Positions 37,291 through 52,181 of a DNA stretch of 64,000 bases are shown one piece after another; position 1 is the stretch's first letter; the number at the start of each line of letters is the position of its first letter. This stretch comes from Chrysomallon squamiferum (Eukaryota; Mollusca; Gastropoda; Neomphalida; Peltospiridae): positions 3,696,105 through 3,760,104 of the forward strand of contig CM022673.1 of the NCBI GenBank assembly GCA_012295275.1, read 5' to 3'. The position numbers were made by a program, and so were the translations under genes. The notes under the pieces are model-generated. The model was given only the letters and a program-made list of their open reading frames with translations, did no database searches and was not told the DNA's origin.

Positions 37291-37519
37291 AAGAATTATC
37301 AGACTAATACATATCACTGGCAAAAAATATTATTTTGTTGCAGATACAACACACCACCATACAATTTCTTGTGTTATTCAGAGAAAAAACAAAACAGAGT
37401 TTATAATATAAAGAGGTAACACAATTCAGTGTGTTTTTTGAAGCCTCCCCCTGCAAAAAACAAGAAAGAAACAACATTTTAATTACACACTTATTCATCA
37501 GGCATAACATACAAAATAT

Positions 37520-37660
37520 GAGGCTGGCTTAAAACATAGATATATAGCAGTTCAACAGACCAAGAGTTTGGTTAGATAAAAACATAGACACTATCTCAAC
37601 AGATCAGGTTTGTTGCTGGTTAAAAACAAAGATACTAGTTTAGCAAACCACTACTAAGTG
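37520..37660. repeat. Three degenerate ~48-bp tandem units
   Basis: The repeated core is TGGTTAAAAACAAAGATACTA, drifting between copies and followed by a CAACAGACC-like end (GGCTGGCTTAAAACATAGAT; TTGGTTAGATAAAAACATAG; TGGTTAAAAACAAAGATAC). Found by eye; unit edges are uncertain. Confidence 0.6.
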
Positions 37661-37981
37661 CTGGCTGCAGCAACTGAAGCTATCTATGAAATATGAATGG
37701 TCATGAACAATGCTGTGACAGTAATGAGGACAAGAGCTCCACAGTGTGGAAACCTCGATCCCAAAAGCTTGCCAACACTGGCCCAAATGTACTCTGTAGC
37801 AGCAGCAGTAGAACACAGTATTGATCGGCCAACACAACTGCAAGGACTTCCAACAAAAAGGTTAATTTTATGGATACACACACATGTACTAGGCAGTAGT
37901 AACACAGCTGGAATGTTCATTTTATCAAACATTTGTTTCAGCTGCATAAATACATATATATGTGGGTTTTTTTTTTTTTAT

Positions 37982-37982
37982 G

Positions 37983-38035
<53 letters not shown>

Positions 38036-38039
38036 CTTT

Positions 38040-38070
<31 letters not shown>
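37982..38070. repeat. (CT)n followed by (AT)n
   Basis: TCTCTC runs with single interruptions, then ATATAT. This lies in the large 5' intron of p190. Confidence 0.95.
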
Positions 38071-38072
<2 letters not shown>

Positions 38073-39072
38073 TTATATGTATATACACACACACATACAT
38101 TGGTACTGCAATAAAGCTGTGCTTTCACAAATATGTTTTGATGGCAAATATATTTCCTAAACATTCATAATATCTATTAAAAATATATGTGGATGATTAT
38201 TTTATTCAAGTGTACAGAAACAGCTGGCCAGGTTATATGGATATATATTAATTTAAACAGCAAATCATAAAATTATAAATAGTTTGCTGTAAATGGAAAG
38301 TTGACTAGATCCAGTGAGCCACACTTTATACACAAGAAATTGATCTTTATAAATTGCACTGTTTTGAATCGATCACTGGTCTGGCAGAATGATCAATACT
38401 GGAGTAAAATCAATTAAATATATAAACCATTCACAAACAAAGCAACCATTTCTCCATAGTCAAAAAAAAAAAAAAAAAAAAAAAAATAAGATAAAATAAA
38501 ATAAAATAAAATAAAACCACTTCAACAAGCAGTTAATTTAAAAAATAATAATAATAATATATATATATATTAAGAAACGGTCAATAAATGATGTTTTATT
38601 TATGTAAAAGAAATAATGTAGCTGTAAAGGTAGATGTTTATTGGAGCGTGAAAAGAAGTAATTGTGAATTACAAGGTGTACTGGCAATCGATTAGCTAGA
38701 CATACAGGTTAAGTAATCAATACTTAATACCCTGATCAATTAAATCTCTTAACAAGTGTGTGTGCATGCACTTGCATGTGTTTTTGCATACATCTGTAAA
38801 AATATTTCTGTCACACACATACACAACAAATGTATTTACTTTAAATGCTAATAGCCAGCTATAATTAATATTAATACAGCAACACTTACACAATTTACCA
38901 TTATTAACTTATTATTTTACCCACGTATGTAATTCAGGGAAAACCATTAGTCTTGTATTTCAAATAGACTGTTCTGGAATATAAACCTGAGAATATGCAT
39001 GATTTTTTTTTTTTAAATTTTTTTTTATTCTGAATATAATTTTATATACAGCATACAGAAACACAGACATGT

Positions 39073-39078
<6 letters not shown>

Positions 39079-39147
<69 letters not shown>
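39079..39147. repeat. (GA)n microsatellite, about 34 repeats
   Basis: An uninterrupted AG run in the 5' intron of p190. Confidence 0.97.
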
Positions 39148-39149
<2 letters not shown>

Positions 39150-39848
39150 CATTATAATTAAAATAAAATTGAAATTCATTTAAAACATTTGTTAGAAAAC
39201 TATTAATCAATCTGTTTATGGTAAGTTAAATTTTTGAAAACTGTAGACAAATAGGTAAACACATGTTATCATAATATTACCCCAGATGATGTATTTATAA
39301 AACATATATTTTCTTTTTTAAATGTCAGACACATTTGCTACAGTCATTATTTATAAAATGTTGGGTGACAAATTTCATACAGTACTGCAATAAACAAACC
39401 ATCAATCAATCCTATTCAACATGTGAAAAATATAATTTATACTTGTAAATCCAAAAACAATAAAGTATTTAAGAACACTTCATTCACACCCATACAATTT
39501 AAACACATACAATTTAAACACATACAGACACATAATTTTATATATACTGTTGTTTCCTACAGTACAAAGTCTACATTATTCAACCAACCTCATCTCTCTC
39601 TCACACACATACACACACCACACTAAATCTAAGTTTTTATTTTATTTTATTTTTAAAAATAACAGTAATACTTACTTAGTGTTAGCAACAACATACTGAG
39701 TTCTTTCCTATTAATATATATATATATATATATATATTCAGAAATGTCAGAAAGGTAAATAATAATAATGTTAAAACTAATTTATTCTTTTAGAAAACCA
39801 AGGATCAAATATGTTAACTTGTTGATTACAAAGTAATATAGTTAAAGG

Positions 39849-39879
<31 letters not shown>

Positions 39880-42800
39880 TTTTTAAAAATAAATTGCAAA
39901 CAATAAATGAAATAAATTAAAATGTAGGCTACTTTTAAAGTGAAGCACTCAACATATATCCCTTATCTTCTACTAAATTATTTTTATTTTTCAGACAAAA
40001 CTATAAAATCAACCTGAATCGTAATCACCAGATGTGCTCATTAATTGCCCCATATCCTCATGATAATCAGGTCCAATAATTTTCAAGATACCTTGCTGCT
40101 ACTTACATAAAGAAAACATGTCTGTGACTCAACTATATGTAGAAATATTCACACACAGGGAAGCTACATATTTTCTTTGACTTTAGTGCAAGTAGTTTTT
40201 AACTGTTTTCACTGCTGGCTTGCTAAAATGTTTTGAAACTTGAGAAAACTGTGTTCACTTTACTTCTGGGTTTTTTCTGTTCCTACTACTACACTTAAAA
40301 CTAGTCAGAGAAAAACAAGGCAATAACTACTGCAGTGGCTCATCCCAGAATAATTAGGTGACTAATGTGGAGGAAAGTAAGTTCATGAAAACTGAAGCAA
40401 ATGAATAACAGAAACCATAAAAACATATATATGAACAAATAATAATCATACTCATAGTAAATAAATAAAACTAAAAATGTACCTTTTATTTTCTGTGTGT
40501 ATGTTTACTAGCACATACAACTTAATGTGTGTATGCAAGAATATATGCGCACAAATGTGTATATGAGTATGTACGAATATATACATTTCAAAGTGTGTAT
40601 GAGTAGGTATAAATGTGGGTGTCTATGAGTATAAATATTGTGAGTGAGTGAGTGAGTGAGTAAGTTTGAATGTACATCCCAGGTGATTAAGTATTCTGAA
40701 TACTTGCAAGTGCAACTATTAAGTGAAGTTCTTCATCAAATTATAATGTACCTTTTCTAACAAAATAAAAGTTGTTTGTACACGTAGATAAATAAATACA
40801 TCAAAGAAAAGTTTTTGCTTATCTTAAACTTTTATTGCCCTATGTCTCATTTAATAAGATTTTTACCTGTACATGGCCACAAGCCTAATATGAATCATAC
40901 AAGGTCGTTTATTAAGCCAGAGAATTTCTCCCATTATTTATAAACAAATTTACACTTGAACCTTTTTGGTTCAAATTTAAGTACTTTTTACCAGGATGTT
41001 TTAAAGGGTTTTTAAATTAAAATAATATCAATAATTCATCAACCACACACTATTAAAGTTGTTAACTGTTAATTTAATGAGCACATGATGAGCTGTTTTA
41101 AATGTAGTCGTTTTTTCCTTAGTATTTCTTTAGTGGGGTGGGGTTCAATAAAATACATACATAATAATTTTGCTTTATTTATGTTTATTTTTAATATATT
41201 TTTTTTCTTCAAAAAATAAAGCCATAAAATAATGAAGGCTTTATGACTACATCTGTTGCTATGACATCACGGAGTGCATTGATGTACATGTATAATGAAC
41301 CTGTAACATAATGAGTTTATTTTATAGTCTACAGAATTCATCTGAAGGTTTAATGAACCGTATGAGGAAATGCAGGTGACATAAAATAATTATACCTAAT
41401 CCACAAATACACGAGGCCATGTGTTTGCATATAAACTGTTTTCCCTGGATCAATATATTTATTCCAAATAATAACAATAACAATAACAATAACAACAACA
41501 ACAATAATAATAATATTAAGAAGAATAAGAATAAGAAGAAGAAGAAAATTATATATATAGATTTGAACATGTCACTGTCAAATCATAAACTTTCATGTAA
41601 ATATGTCCTGGCATTTTCATTTTTTTTTGTGTGTGTGTGTGTGTGTGTGTTTGTCTGTGTCTGTTTGGTCTGCATGTTATTAAGATCATTTAATTTTCTT
41701 AATCAAAATCAGTAGAACAAAATGATCAATTCTATTTAATAAGTATTGAAGTATTATTTAGTATTAAACGGCAATGAAAGTGAAACTATAGTGAATAAAC
41801 AGTGAAAATTGTCCTTAAAGATACAGTTTATATGCATGCATTTTTACTAAAGGTAAATGATCACTGAAACACCAGGAATATTTAGTGTGGTTTTTTTTTT
41901 AAATAAAGAAGCACAAGTGTTCTTGTTGTTAGAATAAACAATGTTTTCACTACATACAAACTTACATAAACATACAAAACTTCCAGGTTGATGTGCAAGG
42001 TCTGTACATGATCTGAAATTCTAACTGTTTATTTAACATGAAATTCTACACCATCACTTCTGTGTTTTTATATTTGACACCACAAATCCATTTAATTGGA
42101 AAAAAAATAAAAAAAATAAAAATTAAAAGGGAAAGTAAATTTCTCTGGCAAAAATATCAATGAACAAGAATTTGTTATTTATTTATTATAGAAATAAATA
42201 ATGAAAACATTAAAAATAAGATTTAAAAGTTTCAAGTTACCACAGAGATGTATTGTAAATAACTGTCACAAGAAATACTTGTAATATATTCTGAGTCAGA
42301 TATAATCCTAGTGAGATTTTTCTATTTGATGTTATTTTGATAGCCATCCAGAAACTGCCTATCAATCAACACAGGCCACTAATGTCAAAAAATATTCAGA
42401 CTGCATAAACACAGACCTGATCTTCTGATATCTGCATTCAAAGTGTTTATAAGTTCTTACTGACATTTTTCTCAAAAAAAAAATAAAAAAATAATAATAA
42501 TAAAATTATATAAATAATAATAATAATAATAAAAAATAAACATCATCAAATATGACTAATAAAAATAAAAGTAAAATAAATAAATAAATAAAAAACAGAA
42601 GTAAAGGAGATCAACAAAAAGAAACAAATGCTTACATTTTATAATTAATATAACACAAACAGTCAAACAATGCATGTTTGATCCTCATAAGTACACCTCC
42701 CGAAATATGTATCAGACTTTTACCTCTAAAGAAAATAATATGATACAGCTAATCACAAGAAACAGTAAAGATACCATACTAAATTTTTATTATTTTTTAT

Positions 42801-45588
42801 CAGAATGACACACCAGGCAAATCCAGTCATATATTCCTACCAATAATATTACATTAAATTTCAATATATTTATGTAACAAACTGATATTGTATTTATTTA
42901 AAATTATGTCAATAAGATGTATGTGTGGTTATTATTACTAAACTGAAATGTTATTTATACTATTTTCAGTATGAAATACAACATGTGAAATAATGAACTG
43001 ACCTCTGGTGTGTATATAATATATATAAATAATCTAAGTAAGTAAAATGTTGACTTTTTTTTTTACACTGACAGTTAAATTCTTATTTTATCAAATTGTG
43101 TTTATCATAATTAGAGTTAAAAACAAGAAGGTATTTACATACCCACACACCAAAACAGACAATAATAATAATAATATTAATAATAATAATAATAATAATA
43201 ATGATGATGATGATAATGATGAAAAAGCACATCTGGCACTGTCTTTAGCATTCAAGAATTTGAAACTGAATGACTAACACTTATTAACATCATGATCACA
43301 TTTAAACACACATATTCTTTTTATCACTGTATTCTTAATATATCTTTTCACATTTGTTTCACCAAGTTAACTTTAGATTATCTTTCAGCTACACACAAAT
43401 ATAGTAATTTATCTGGTTAATAAAAATGTATGCTACACTTAATTTTCATAAACGAAACAGTTTCATACTTTCTAATTACAATTTTTTAAAAAACATTTGT
43501 ATTTTTTTTTTAAACTTTTATTAGTAATAAGTAAAAACACTTTGTGCAATATCACACATACACATTGTAAGATTACATTTTTTTATCACACTCTCATATA
43601 TGTACACAGGGCATATACATATAAAGTATGTGTACCACATAAACAAACTGTTACTCTTGTTTTTATCACAGAATTTGTACATGAATACAAATACTTGAGT
43701 TATATTTTTTTTTAACTTTACCACTGCAGCAGTGAAAAGTACTGGGGATTCTGTTAACAATTTTTTTTTTATTTAAGTATACCTGTGGTGGTTTCAAACA
43801 AAAAAGGAAAAATGTTACAATTTTCATTTCTAATTCAGTCTTTAAGGTTTGTTTTAATTTCCATAAATGATATGAGAATGTGGTCAAGGACCACAAATGG
43901 CTCACTGCTCCTGTAAATATTTGTTGTATTATCATTCAACTTTATTATTAACAACAAAAATTAAATAGCAGTGTAAAAAGAAGACAACATGACCTAAGTA
44001 AACAAAGTGCTGACTATTTGTTTGCACCACAGATGTGTAATTTCAAGAACTTTGATGTCAAATGTAAATGTTAATGCGCAGTAGTTTCTAAAAAAAAAAA
44101 AGATCAGATTTTGTTTCAGTTGCAGAAGTATTTATTTTCATTAAAACAGCTAACTCAAACGTATTACATAAATGTATATATACATACATGTGTGTGTGTG
44201 TGTGAGTCTCTGTGTACATGTGTGTGTATATTTTCCTTTGAAAACATCATTTACTTAGCCACACACCAATATAATTTTGATACATAATTCTGCATGTATG
44301 ATAAATCTAATCCATAAATCCATGTAAATAAAATATATATACAGTGAAGTACGTGTAGAAAATAAGTTAGAACCCATCACAACTGAAAACTGATCCATTA
44401 CTCAAAGTTTGTTTTGTTAACATTACATTTGCAACAATATATCAAATACATACATGTATTTATTTATAAGTATATATTTGTAAGGTATCCATGATCACAT
44501 AACACAGTTTCAATACATAAAAATATTTTATAATAACAATAATGATAATAAAAAGGCAAATATTACATTTATTATCTTAACCTGGTAATAGTCTCCCTTC
44601 CCAATTAAAATAATGAATGATAAACAAAAAAGTGACTATTATATGCGAATAATTTTAAAGTTTTCTTTGAACATTTTTACAGTGGAAAGTACTTAAAAAA
44701 GGAGAAATAATTGCTCTTTCAATTGATCAGTTGTCATTTCACACCAAAGATGTCAAAAGAACAATGTGTGGGATTGAAAGTAGAAAACTAAAAGCAAACA
44801 AGCATACAGGGATATTTACCCCAAATATACATGAAAATTGACACTTCCCTGCAGTGCAAACTTTGCAGTTTACAAGAAGACACAACAGAATGTTAGTGTC
44901 CAAATCAAGACTAAAGATATAAACTTGTACTAAATAAAATTAAATTAAAAAAAATTAAATAATAAAAGCAAAAAATAAAAGCATAAAATAAAATAGAGCA
45001 ATTAAAAGAAAAACAGAAATATTTGTAGTATGAACGATAATGGAGCTATTAACTATACATTTTTATGCTGATTCTTAAACAATCTTAAAATGTGCTTACA
45101 CAACAAAGTGGAGTAACGACTGCATACATGGCCTTAAAATTTAATTAATGATTCCATTGTTATTTAAATTTGCTTCCCACCAAAACAAATCATACATTTA
45201 AAAATGTATGTTGAAGCTTTAAAAATGTATAAAATATTCATAGTATATAAACAAATCTACATAAAATGTAACAGGCTTTTACAGTAATAGTGAGGTGGGG
45301 GGATTCTATTTTTACACTTAATATGACAAAAGCAAATGTGGTTCTCCCACATTCACCTGTATTGTGTCTTTCAGTTCATGTATTTTGTTTGGTTCATGCC
45401 TTATTTGTATTTCTAAATTGTAAGCACTTTCCAAATGGTTTATTTATGAACCTTAAAGTATAAAGAAGACTATACAGTTTTTGTAAGAAAAGAAGAAAAA
45501 ATGCATGCAGTTTTATTATTCTGCTGCTGGTGGGTCTCACCATCACAGTATTTGACTATTAATTATTGTACTGCTTCATCGTAACACA

Positions 45589-45589
<1 letters not shown>

Positions 45590-45645
<56 letters not shown>
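45590..45645. repeat. (CA)n microsatellite
   Basis: About 27 AC repeats. Shorter ones are at 4142-4174 (CA), 3794-3823 (TG), 41630-41650 (TG) and 49104-49131 (TG). Confidence 0.95.
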
Positions 45646-45650
<5 letters not shown>

Positions 45651-46349
45651 TGCTTAAGACATATAAATAAACATTTTCTTCTATTCAAAATGTGATTAAA
45701 AAAATTTAAAAAAAATAAAAATAATAATAATAATAAAATAACAAAAATAAATGAATAACAGCAAATAAAACGAAAAACTTCTTAAGTAAATATTCAAAAG
45801 ACATTTTGTAGAAATCAGACGTAAACCAAATCACTGTGAAGAATATGAGGGTTTTAATCTTATTTAGTTATAGCCCAATCTTATCTGATTATAGTTAACA
45901 ATTACATATTTGTTTATTTATTTATTTATTAACATTAAAGCTACGTTTATGGTCAAATATTTCTACTAAATGAAGGTTAGAGTGGAACAGACTGCCAGAA
46001 CAAAATAAATTATTACTGTTGATGTTGCTCCGTTTAAGTTTTAATATATAAATGCACCTGTGTGTGTAAAAACAACAATAATTTATAACTATCACAGTGA
46101 AACATTTAAATGAAAACTCAAATTAATATACTTAATGTAATGTATGTAAAAGTGCATACACTATCATACAGTATTATAATGTTAGAAAATATTATAAAGA
46201 GTACTGAAATGTTGGTATCATTTTGGTACAAATATGTTTGAAAATAATTAGGCAACAAATAATTATGAAAATTATCAAATCAAAAGTAACTGAAGCTAAA
46301 TTCTCACAAGGCTTACCCCAAACACAATTCTGACAAATGCAAATTTTTT

Positions 46350-47193
46350 TTTTTTTTTTTTTTTTCGTTTAAAATAAGAACTGTAGTACCATATAAAATA
46401 CATATTAACAAAACAAATATAATATATTCGCCAAAGTAACAAAAACCAATTAATGGGTTATTCCAGTAAAAGCCTTATGTATAGTGGACATTTAGTGCTC
46501 ATAATAAACCTTATCATTATCAAGACTTATCAAGTTACATGCATCCGAACAAGTTTCAAAACAAAATAAAACAGTCAGGTTTCACAAAAATAAGTCAGTT
46601 CTTTGTTTTTTGCAAATTTCAACATCTTCCCAAAGTAACGAAATACCACCTATTAACATGCCCATAAGTAACTTGCATGAAACAAACCGAAGTACCAAGT
46701 ATGTGTCGGTGGCTATGTATCGACACTCGTAAATCCTGTAAAAGCATATAAATATATACGATACATCTATAATGGTTTTTCAGCAAGAATAGTTAATAAT
46801 CCGAAAAATAAATTTTCCAGCTGCAGCAAATTTCAATCAAAAACACTGTAACAATAACATGGAATCAAATATCATCAAACGAAAAATGACATCTTACCTC
46901 CGAATTATCGCCATGTTGAATGTTCATTGAATGCTAAATTAGGAAATTGGAAGTGGCTATTCGTACGGAACCGACTTAACAAATAAACGATTCGCTGAAA
47001 CATTATTCATTATGTGGCTTTCTTTAAAATATACGTACTTTTATTTAATCTATTTATAAATCTATAAACAAATTTAATCTTCTACAAAATGCGAGAATCA
47101 CATAAATAGTCATTATTTTATTTGAAAACTATTTCGGTGCTGATTGTAGTTATGTTTTGATTGCCACAAGATATTACAGATTTGTTTTTTTTT

Positions 47194-47237
<44 letters not shown>

Positions 47238-48400
47238 CTTAATCTTATAACCATCAAAATCAGAAACATTATTATTATTATTTTATAAAGATTGGTTCCA
47301 TATAAGAATTCAAAATATGGTATAAAGACGATTTAGAAATGAATATAGTGATTAATAATGTCGTAATATTGTTGTTGTTTTTTAATACAAAACTAATTTT
47401 ACTTACTGTATATATATTACAAAATACTAAAATAGCATAGAGATAAAAGATAACAACAATTCACAATTAGAAACACAAAATCCTTTGATCGAAGCGCTTG
47501 CAATTAGTCTATATAAGTATATATTATTAATTCAACTTATCCTTCGTTACAGATTCACGTATAAAAATGGTTTTGAACGACGACAATGAACAAAGGTAAT
47601 TCCAAATGTTCAGAAACCTGGAACATCCATCATGGGCGTAAAATTTGTCAAATGAAAAAAAAAAAAAAAAAAACATCATTAAACAATAAATTAATGAATT
47701 ATCATTAAAATCAGTCAGCAAAATATATTATATAGAGGGCATTTGACCACCACAGAAGATGAATTTACTCTATGTTAAATACTTTCTACACCTGACAAAT
47801 GCAATTAAAATGACAGGAAGAAATGTACAGAACTGGATTCTTTCATCTCTGTGTTTATAGATATCATAACAGATTGTCAGTAAATTGTAACATTTTATCA
47901 CTTTATTTATTCTAAATCTGTTTATATAAATACACATTTATTATATTTATATTTTTTAACGAGAGATTTTCTGGTTTACTATTGTTGTTTTAAAAACACG
48001 GTTCTGGAAAAATAACCCTCTCGTACGATCAGTCTACAAAATGACCCGCAAGGCATCAAATTTAGTTTCGTATTTTAGATGAATCGCCACAAGGGAAACA
48101 CGAGTTCGTCTTTTAATAAAAATACAGTAAGATGTCTAAAGCAAATATGCTCCAGATAATTGTTAAGGAGTTTGTATTTATTTCAAAACACGGCCGGACC
48201 ATTTGTATATTTATGACATCATATATATTATTAAAAGGACATGAACGACTTTGGAAGAAGAAGTAAAAAAAAAATCTATAAAAAAAATAAAATAAAATAA
48301 AACATTGGTGCCGACTAGCTCTGTCTTCTTGACATATATAACTGAATTCTAATAGAGCTACGTCAATTTTATGGCTTAATTCGCACAAAATGAAACCAGT
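46350..48400. promoter_or_regulatory. CpG-retaining zone, probable promoter region of p190 RhoGAP
   Basis: By eye there are about 18 CpG in 46350-47020, and CpG stays frequent up to about 48400. Typical intron stretches such as 44000-45000 have about 6-7 per kb. In an otherwise CpG-poor region this pattern marks a start region kept free of germline methylation. It contains the candidate first exon donor. The ATGGCG core near 46912 resembles a YY1-type initiator element. Confidence 0.4.
46898..46990 (-). other. Candidate non-coding first exon of p190 RhoGAP
   Basis: On the minus strand an ATGGCGA-containing stretch runs into CGGAG|GTAAGAT, a near-perfect donor. It lies in a locally CpG-rich zone 13 kb upstream of the next acceptor (33712). 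Joined to that acceptor, its ATG opens only a 12-codon upstream frame (stop TGA), so it is treated as leader. The right boundary (transcription start) is a guess. Confidence 0.35.
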
Positions 48401-49092
48401 CTATGCATTCTCTTGGAGGCCTAATCTGGATATATACCAAATATTTTAACAAAAAATATGTTTTATTAAATATATATTTATTTATTTCATATAATTATGG
48501 GAAAAAACAACTAAAAAAACCCCACCAAACCAGTTGAATCCCATTATTATAATATATTTTAATAATAGAAACAAGCCATTATTTGCAATCTCAACTTTTT
48601 TCATTATACACATGTTGTTAGTAAACACATTTTTTTTGTTATACAAATAATTATCTAGAAATGATTTCATCATCATTATCTTTTTATTATTATTATTCTG
48701 ATTATTTTCTTAAAATCAATGACCTCATTTTTCCCTAAATTTAATATTTATTAATAATTGTAATTTATGAACTAAGATGTACTTTTTTTAAAAAACATTT
48801 TATTCTTTTAAAAGGCTTAAATTTAAAAATTTAAACAAAACAATAACAACAAAAAACCCACAATAAGTCTGCAGTTATTTTATTTATTCAAAGAAAATAT
48901 TAACATAAAAAGATAAGTGAACTACTAATTCTTTTCACATTTGCATAAAAAGTATAAAGTATAAAGTGTATAGTAAAACTGTCACAAAAGCATGTATTAA
49001 AATGTTGATGCATATCTTTTTGCACATACATATGTGTGTGTTATATATATACATATATATATATATAAAAATATATATATATATTCACACAG

Positions 49093-49133
<41 letters not shown>

Positions 49134-50331
49134 TTTCTTTTTGAATATATAAATTAACTTATGTCTGGGTATGGGGCATTTTTTGTTTATCAAATGAATG
49201 AACATTATAATAGCCCTTATTGCTGCTTTTTTTCTGTACTTTATTAATTCAGGTCACACCTTAATTATCAGCAGTGCTGTTGTGGCATAGATGATACAGA
49301 AGATAAAATATATTAACATATTTCTTATGCCCATAATGTATTTACAATAATTTATTTAAGTGATATTAGAACATGAAACATATATCCTTGATGATGATGA
49401 TGATGATATTGATAACATTCATAATAACCATAATAACACTAAAAATAATTATCATCATCATCATCATTATTATCATTATAATGATCATGATCATAACAAT
49501 GACATAACATTTCAGTCAAGGAAACATTTTTATTATTTTACAAATATACATTGGCCAGTGTATTATGCATTTGTTGAAATATTTTATTTGCATGATCTTT
49601 GTTGGAATATTTACACTATATATTAGATGAAGATAGAGATGTATGTTAATATTGAATTAATTTTTTTTATTGCATTAGCATATTTGATCTTCCAGGTTTG
49701 TCTCCATATATAAATCAAACAATTACAGTTAGTACATTTACTCCATACATAAATATGTATATCAGATGGGTAAACAAAACTACAAAAAAAATGGATTATA
49801 TATATCAAAATTCACATTATGAAGCTTTTTAATAATGTACATGATTAATATTATTTTCCATTGCTGGCCAGAATTTCAAGTTACTATCTCTAGTAGTATT
49901 TACAAAAGGCCACAATTGAATTCAGATATTGTGAATCAGTGCATTTTTTCCCCCACCTGATGTTTCTTTCTATCTATTTTTTTTTTCTTTATATGTATAT
50001 TATAGTCTATTGTAGAATGATCTTACTACTAATATGGAAAACAAGGGTGTTCAATGATTTTTCTAAGGGTTTAAATATTAATTATAATTCCACATATGTT
50101 TTTAAATATTAACAATTTTAAATAAATTTTATTTTTTTAAATAATATTTTCAGTAAGACATATGCAAGGTTATGTAATCTTGCCAAAAATTTATATCTGA
50201 AAGTAGGCTATCCTTCAACATAATATTACATATAATTTATTATGTATTAAGAAAAAAAAAAGATGGAAACTGAGAAAGTATGTATATGTATTAATGATTT
50301 ATTGTTTTTCTTGTGTAGAATCTCCTTATTA

Positions 50332-50365
<34 letters not shown>

Positions 50366-51889
50366 TTTAATAAAATAAAAATATATAAAATAATAATAAT
50401 AAAAATTAATAATAAATAAAATAAATAATTAAAAAAATAAAAATAAATAAATAAATCAAATCCCAAACCAAAACAAACATTAAATTTATTAATATTATGG
50501 CACAACATTTCTAAGCAATATGGAAAGTCAAAAAAGAATAAATAATAAACAAATTTATTTAAAAAATAAAACATGACATTTTTACAATTTTATATGTAAA
50601 ATATCTGAATAGTGCATAATGCTAAATTTTATGAGGAAGCACAGAAATTGCTAAATTCAGCATAAAATAAAAATACATTAGAACATTAAACTGAATTATC
50701 TTTAGTGCATTTCACATTATTTGAAAATAAGTTACAAAAAATTAAAATAAAAAATTAAGAAATAATGGTTTTATTAATATCTCTGTGACATTTATGTCTA
50801 TATATATATATATATATATATATTAATACAAATATTTAGGTATTTATTATCTCCAATAAATAATTTTATAAAACATTTAATTTTGATAGAAATTACAGAA
50901 AATTAAAAAAAAATTTTTTTTAATAAAAAATAAAATGTGGTAACTCATAATTTATTTATATCAGTTTATTTTTGTAGCAGTTGTCAATATTCTTCCAGAA
51001 AATTTTACACAATTTTTACATAAATATTTATCAACTGAAATTAATTTATTTAAAAGAATGACAAATAAATGCAATAAATCGATAAAACGTTTTCAATCTT
51101 TTTGTTTTACAGGCAGCTAATTCTTTTTAGTAAATTTGTACAGGTCATTATGACTTATTCTAACTGGTCCATTTTGCATCAGTAGTATGACTCATTCAAA
51201 CTAGTATATTTTGCTGCAACAATTTATTTTTATCTTTCATTATTTTATTTTATTCATACTTACCGCTGCTAACACAAATCAGAATAACAATTCAGTCTAA
51301 ATGTTTTGAATAAAAAAATATGACTCATTCTAATTGGACATTTTATAAGATGAATGACTCAATCTAAACAGATTTTCTTTCTAATCAATTTAAATGACTA
51401 ATTGTGAATATTCACTGGAGGTCTCATAACTCATAAATTATCTCTTTGTCTTCTGAAATGATCATTTTATGAGCCCAGTGGCCAGTAATCAAATAAGATA
51501 TTTAATATGGTTAACGTAAATGAAAGTAAAAAATAAAGAGTTTTAGGTCTTCTTTGGAGTAATGACCACCCCTGTTCACTTAAGCCATACTTGTACTGCA
51601 TTTCGAAACATTTTGTTGTTGTTTGTAAAGAAATAAAATAACTACGGGCATGTATATACCTAAACTGAATATGTCCAGACTTTAGTACCTTTTTATTTTA
51701 TTTTAATTAATTAAGGTTGTAAGTCTCAAGCTAGCATTTACAAAATCAGCAAAAATAAAATTATAATTAAAAAATAATAATAATAAAAATAATAAAATGA
51801 ATTAAATTAAAACAAATCATTACTGGCACCAATTTTTTGTTTTTAGATTATTCAACTTTTTTTACTTATATATATATATATGTATTAAA

Positions 51890-52031
51890 ATATTTATCAT
51901 TAAACATTATGACATGATAACTATTATAAATGTCTTTATAAAATTGACATTAACATTAAAAGTTAATGTGTATATAGATATGTGTGTGTATGTATGTATG
52001 TTATCGTGTCATAATGTTTAATGATAAATAT
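51890..52031. mobile_element. Foldback (MITE-like) element with 32-bp arms
   Basis: Arms 51890-51921 and 52000-52031 are inverted copies with one mismatch (T in ATGACATGATAAC versus C on the other arm). A 78-nt AT-rich loop contains a small inner hairpin (ACATTAAC ... GTTAATGT). The flanks are (TA)n on the left and (TA)(CA)n on the right. It lies in the intergenic stretch. No coding sequence is present. A structured RNA is the alternative. Confidence 0.6.
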
Positions 52032-52122
52032 ATATACACACACACATTTAGATACATAATTTTCTGAAATATGTGCATGATATAGATGCTTTTAAATATC
52101 TTGGTCTTTTTATTTATTTATT

Positions 52123-52124
52123 TA

Positions 52125-52181
<57 letters not shown>
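52123..52181. repeat. (ATT)n microsatellite
   Basis: About 19 ATT units. Similar TAA/ATT tracts lie at 1590-1617 (followed by GTA repeats to 1662), 17463-17501, 25346-25395, 47204-47236, 50332-50362 and 41465-41520. Confidence 0.95.

Larger units (their letters stand above)
33712..46897 (-). other. Large 5' intron of p190 (if the first exon is right)
   Basis: 13.2 kb with no conserved coding sequence. It contains repeated GTA/GCA triplets at 34005-34110, (AAAAT)n at 36058, three ~48-bp units at 37520, (CT)n, (GA)n and (CA)n. The segment at 37690-37870 is less AT-rich and open on both strands, but I recognise no protein in it. Confidence 0.5.

Noticed and set aside
37697-38170. 157-codon plus-strand frame in a less AT-rich patch
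   Set aside because: The second half is (CT)n and (AT)n translation. The first half has equally long frames on the other strand and no recognisable family.
41419-41715. Asn-repeat frame with a Cys-Val tail
   Set aside because: Translation of (AAT)n, (AAG)n and (TG)n tracts.
48113-48388. 91-codon minus-strand frame in the CpG-rich zone
   Set aside because: The start of the frame is not AT-biased, but the rest is Phe/Tyr low complexity and no family is recognised. It may simply be promoter or leader sequence.
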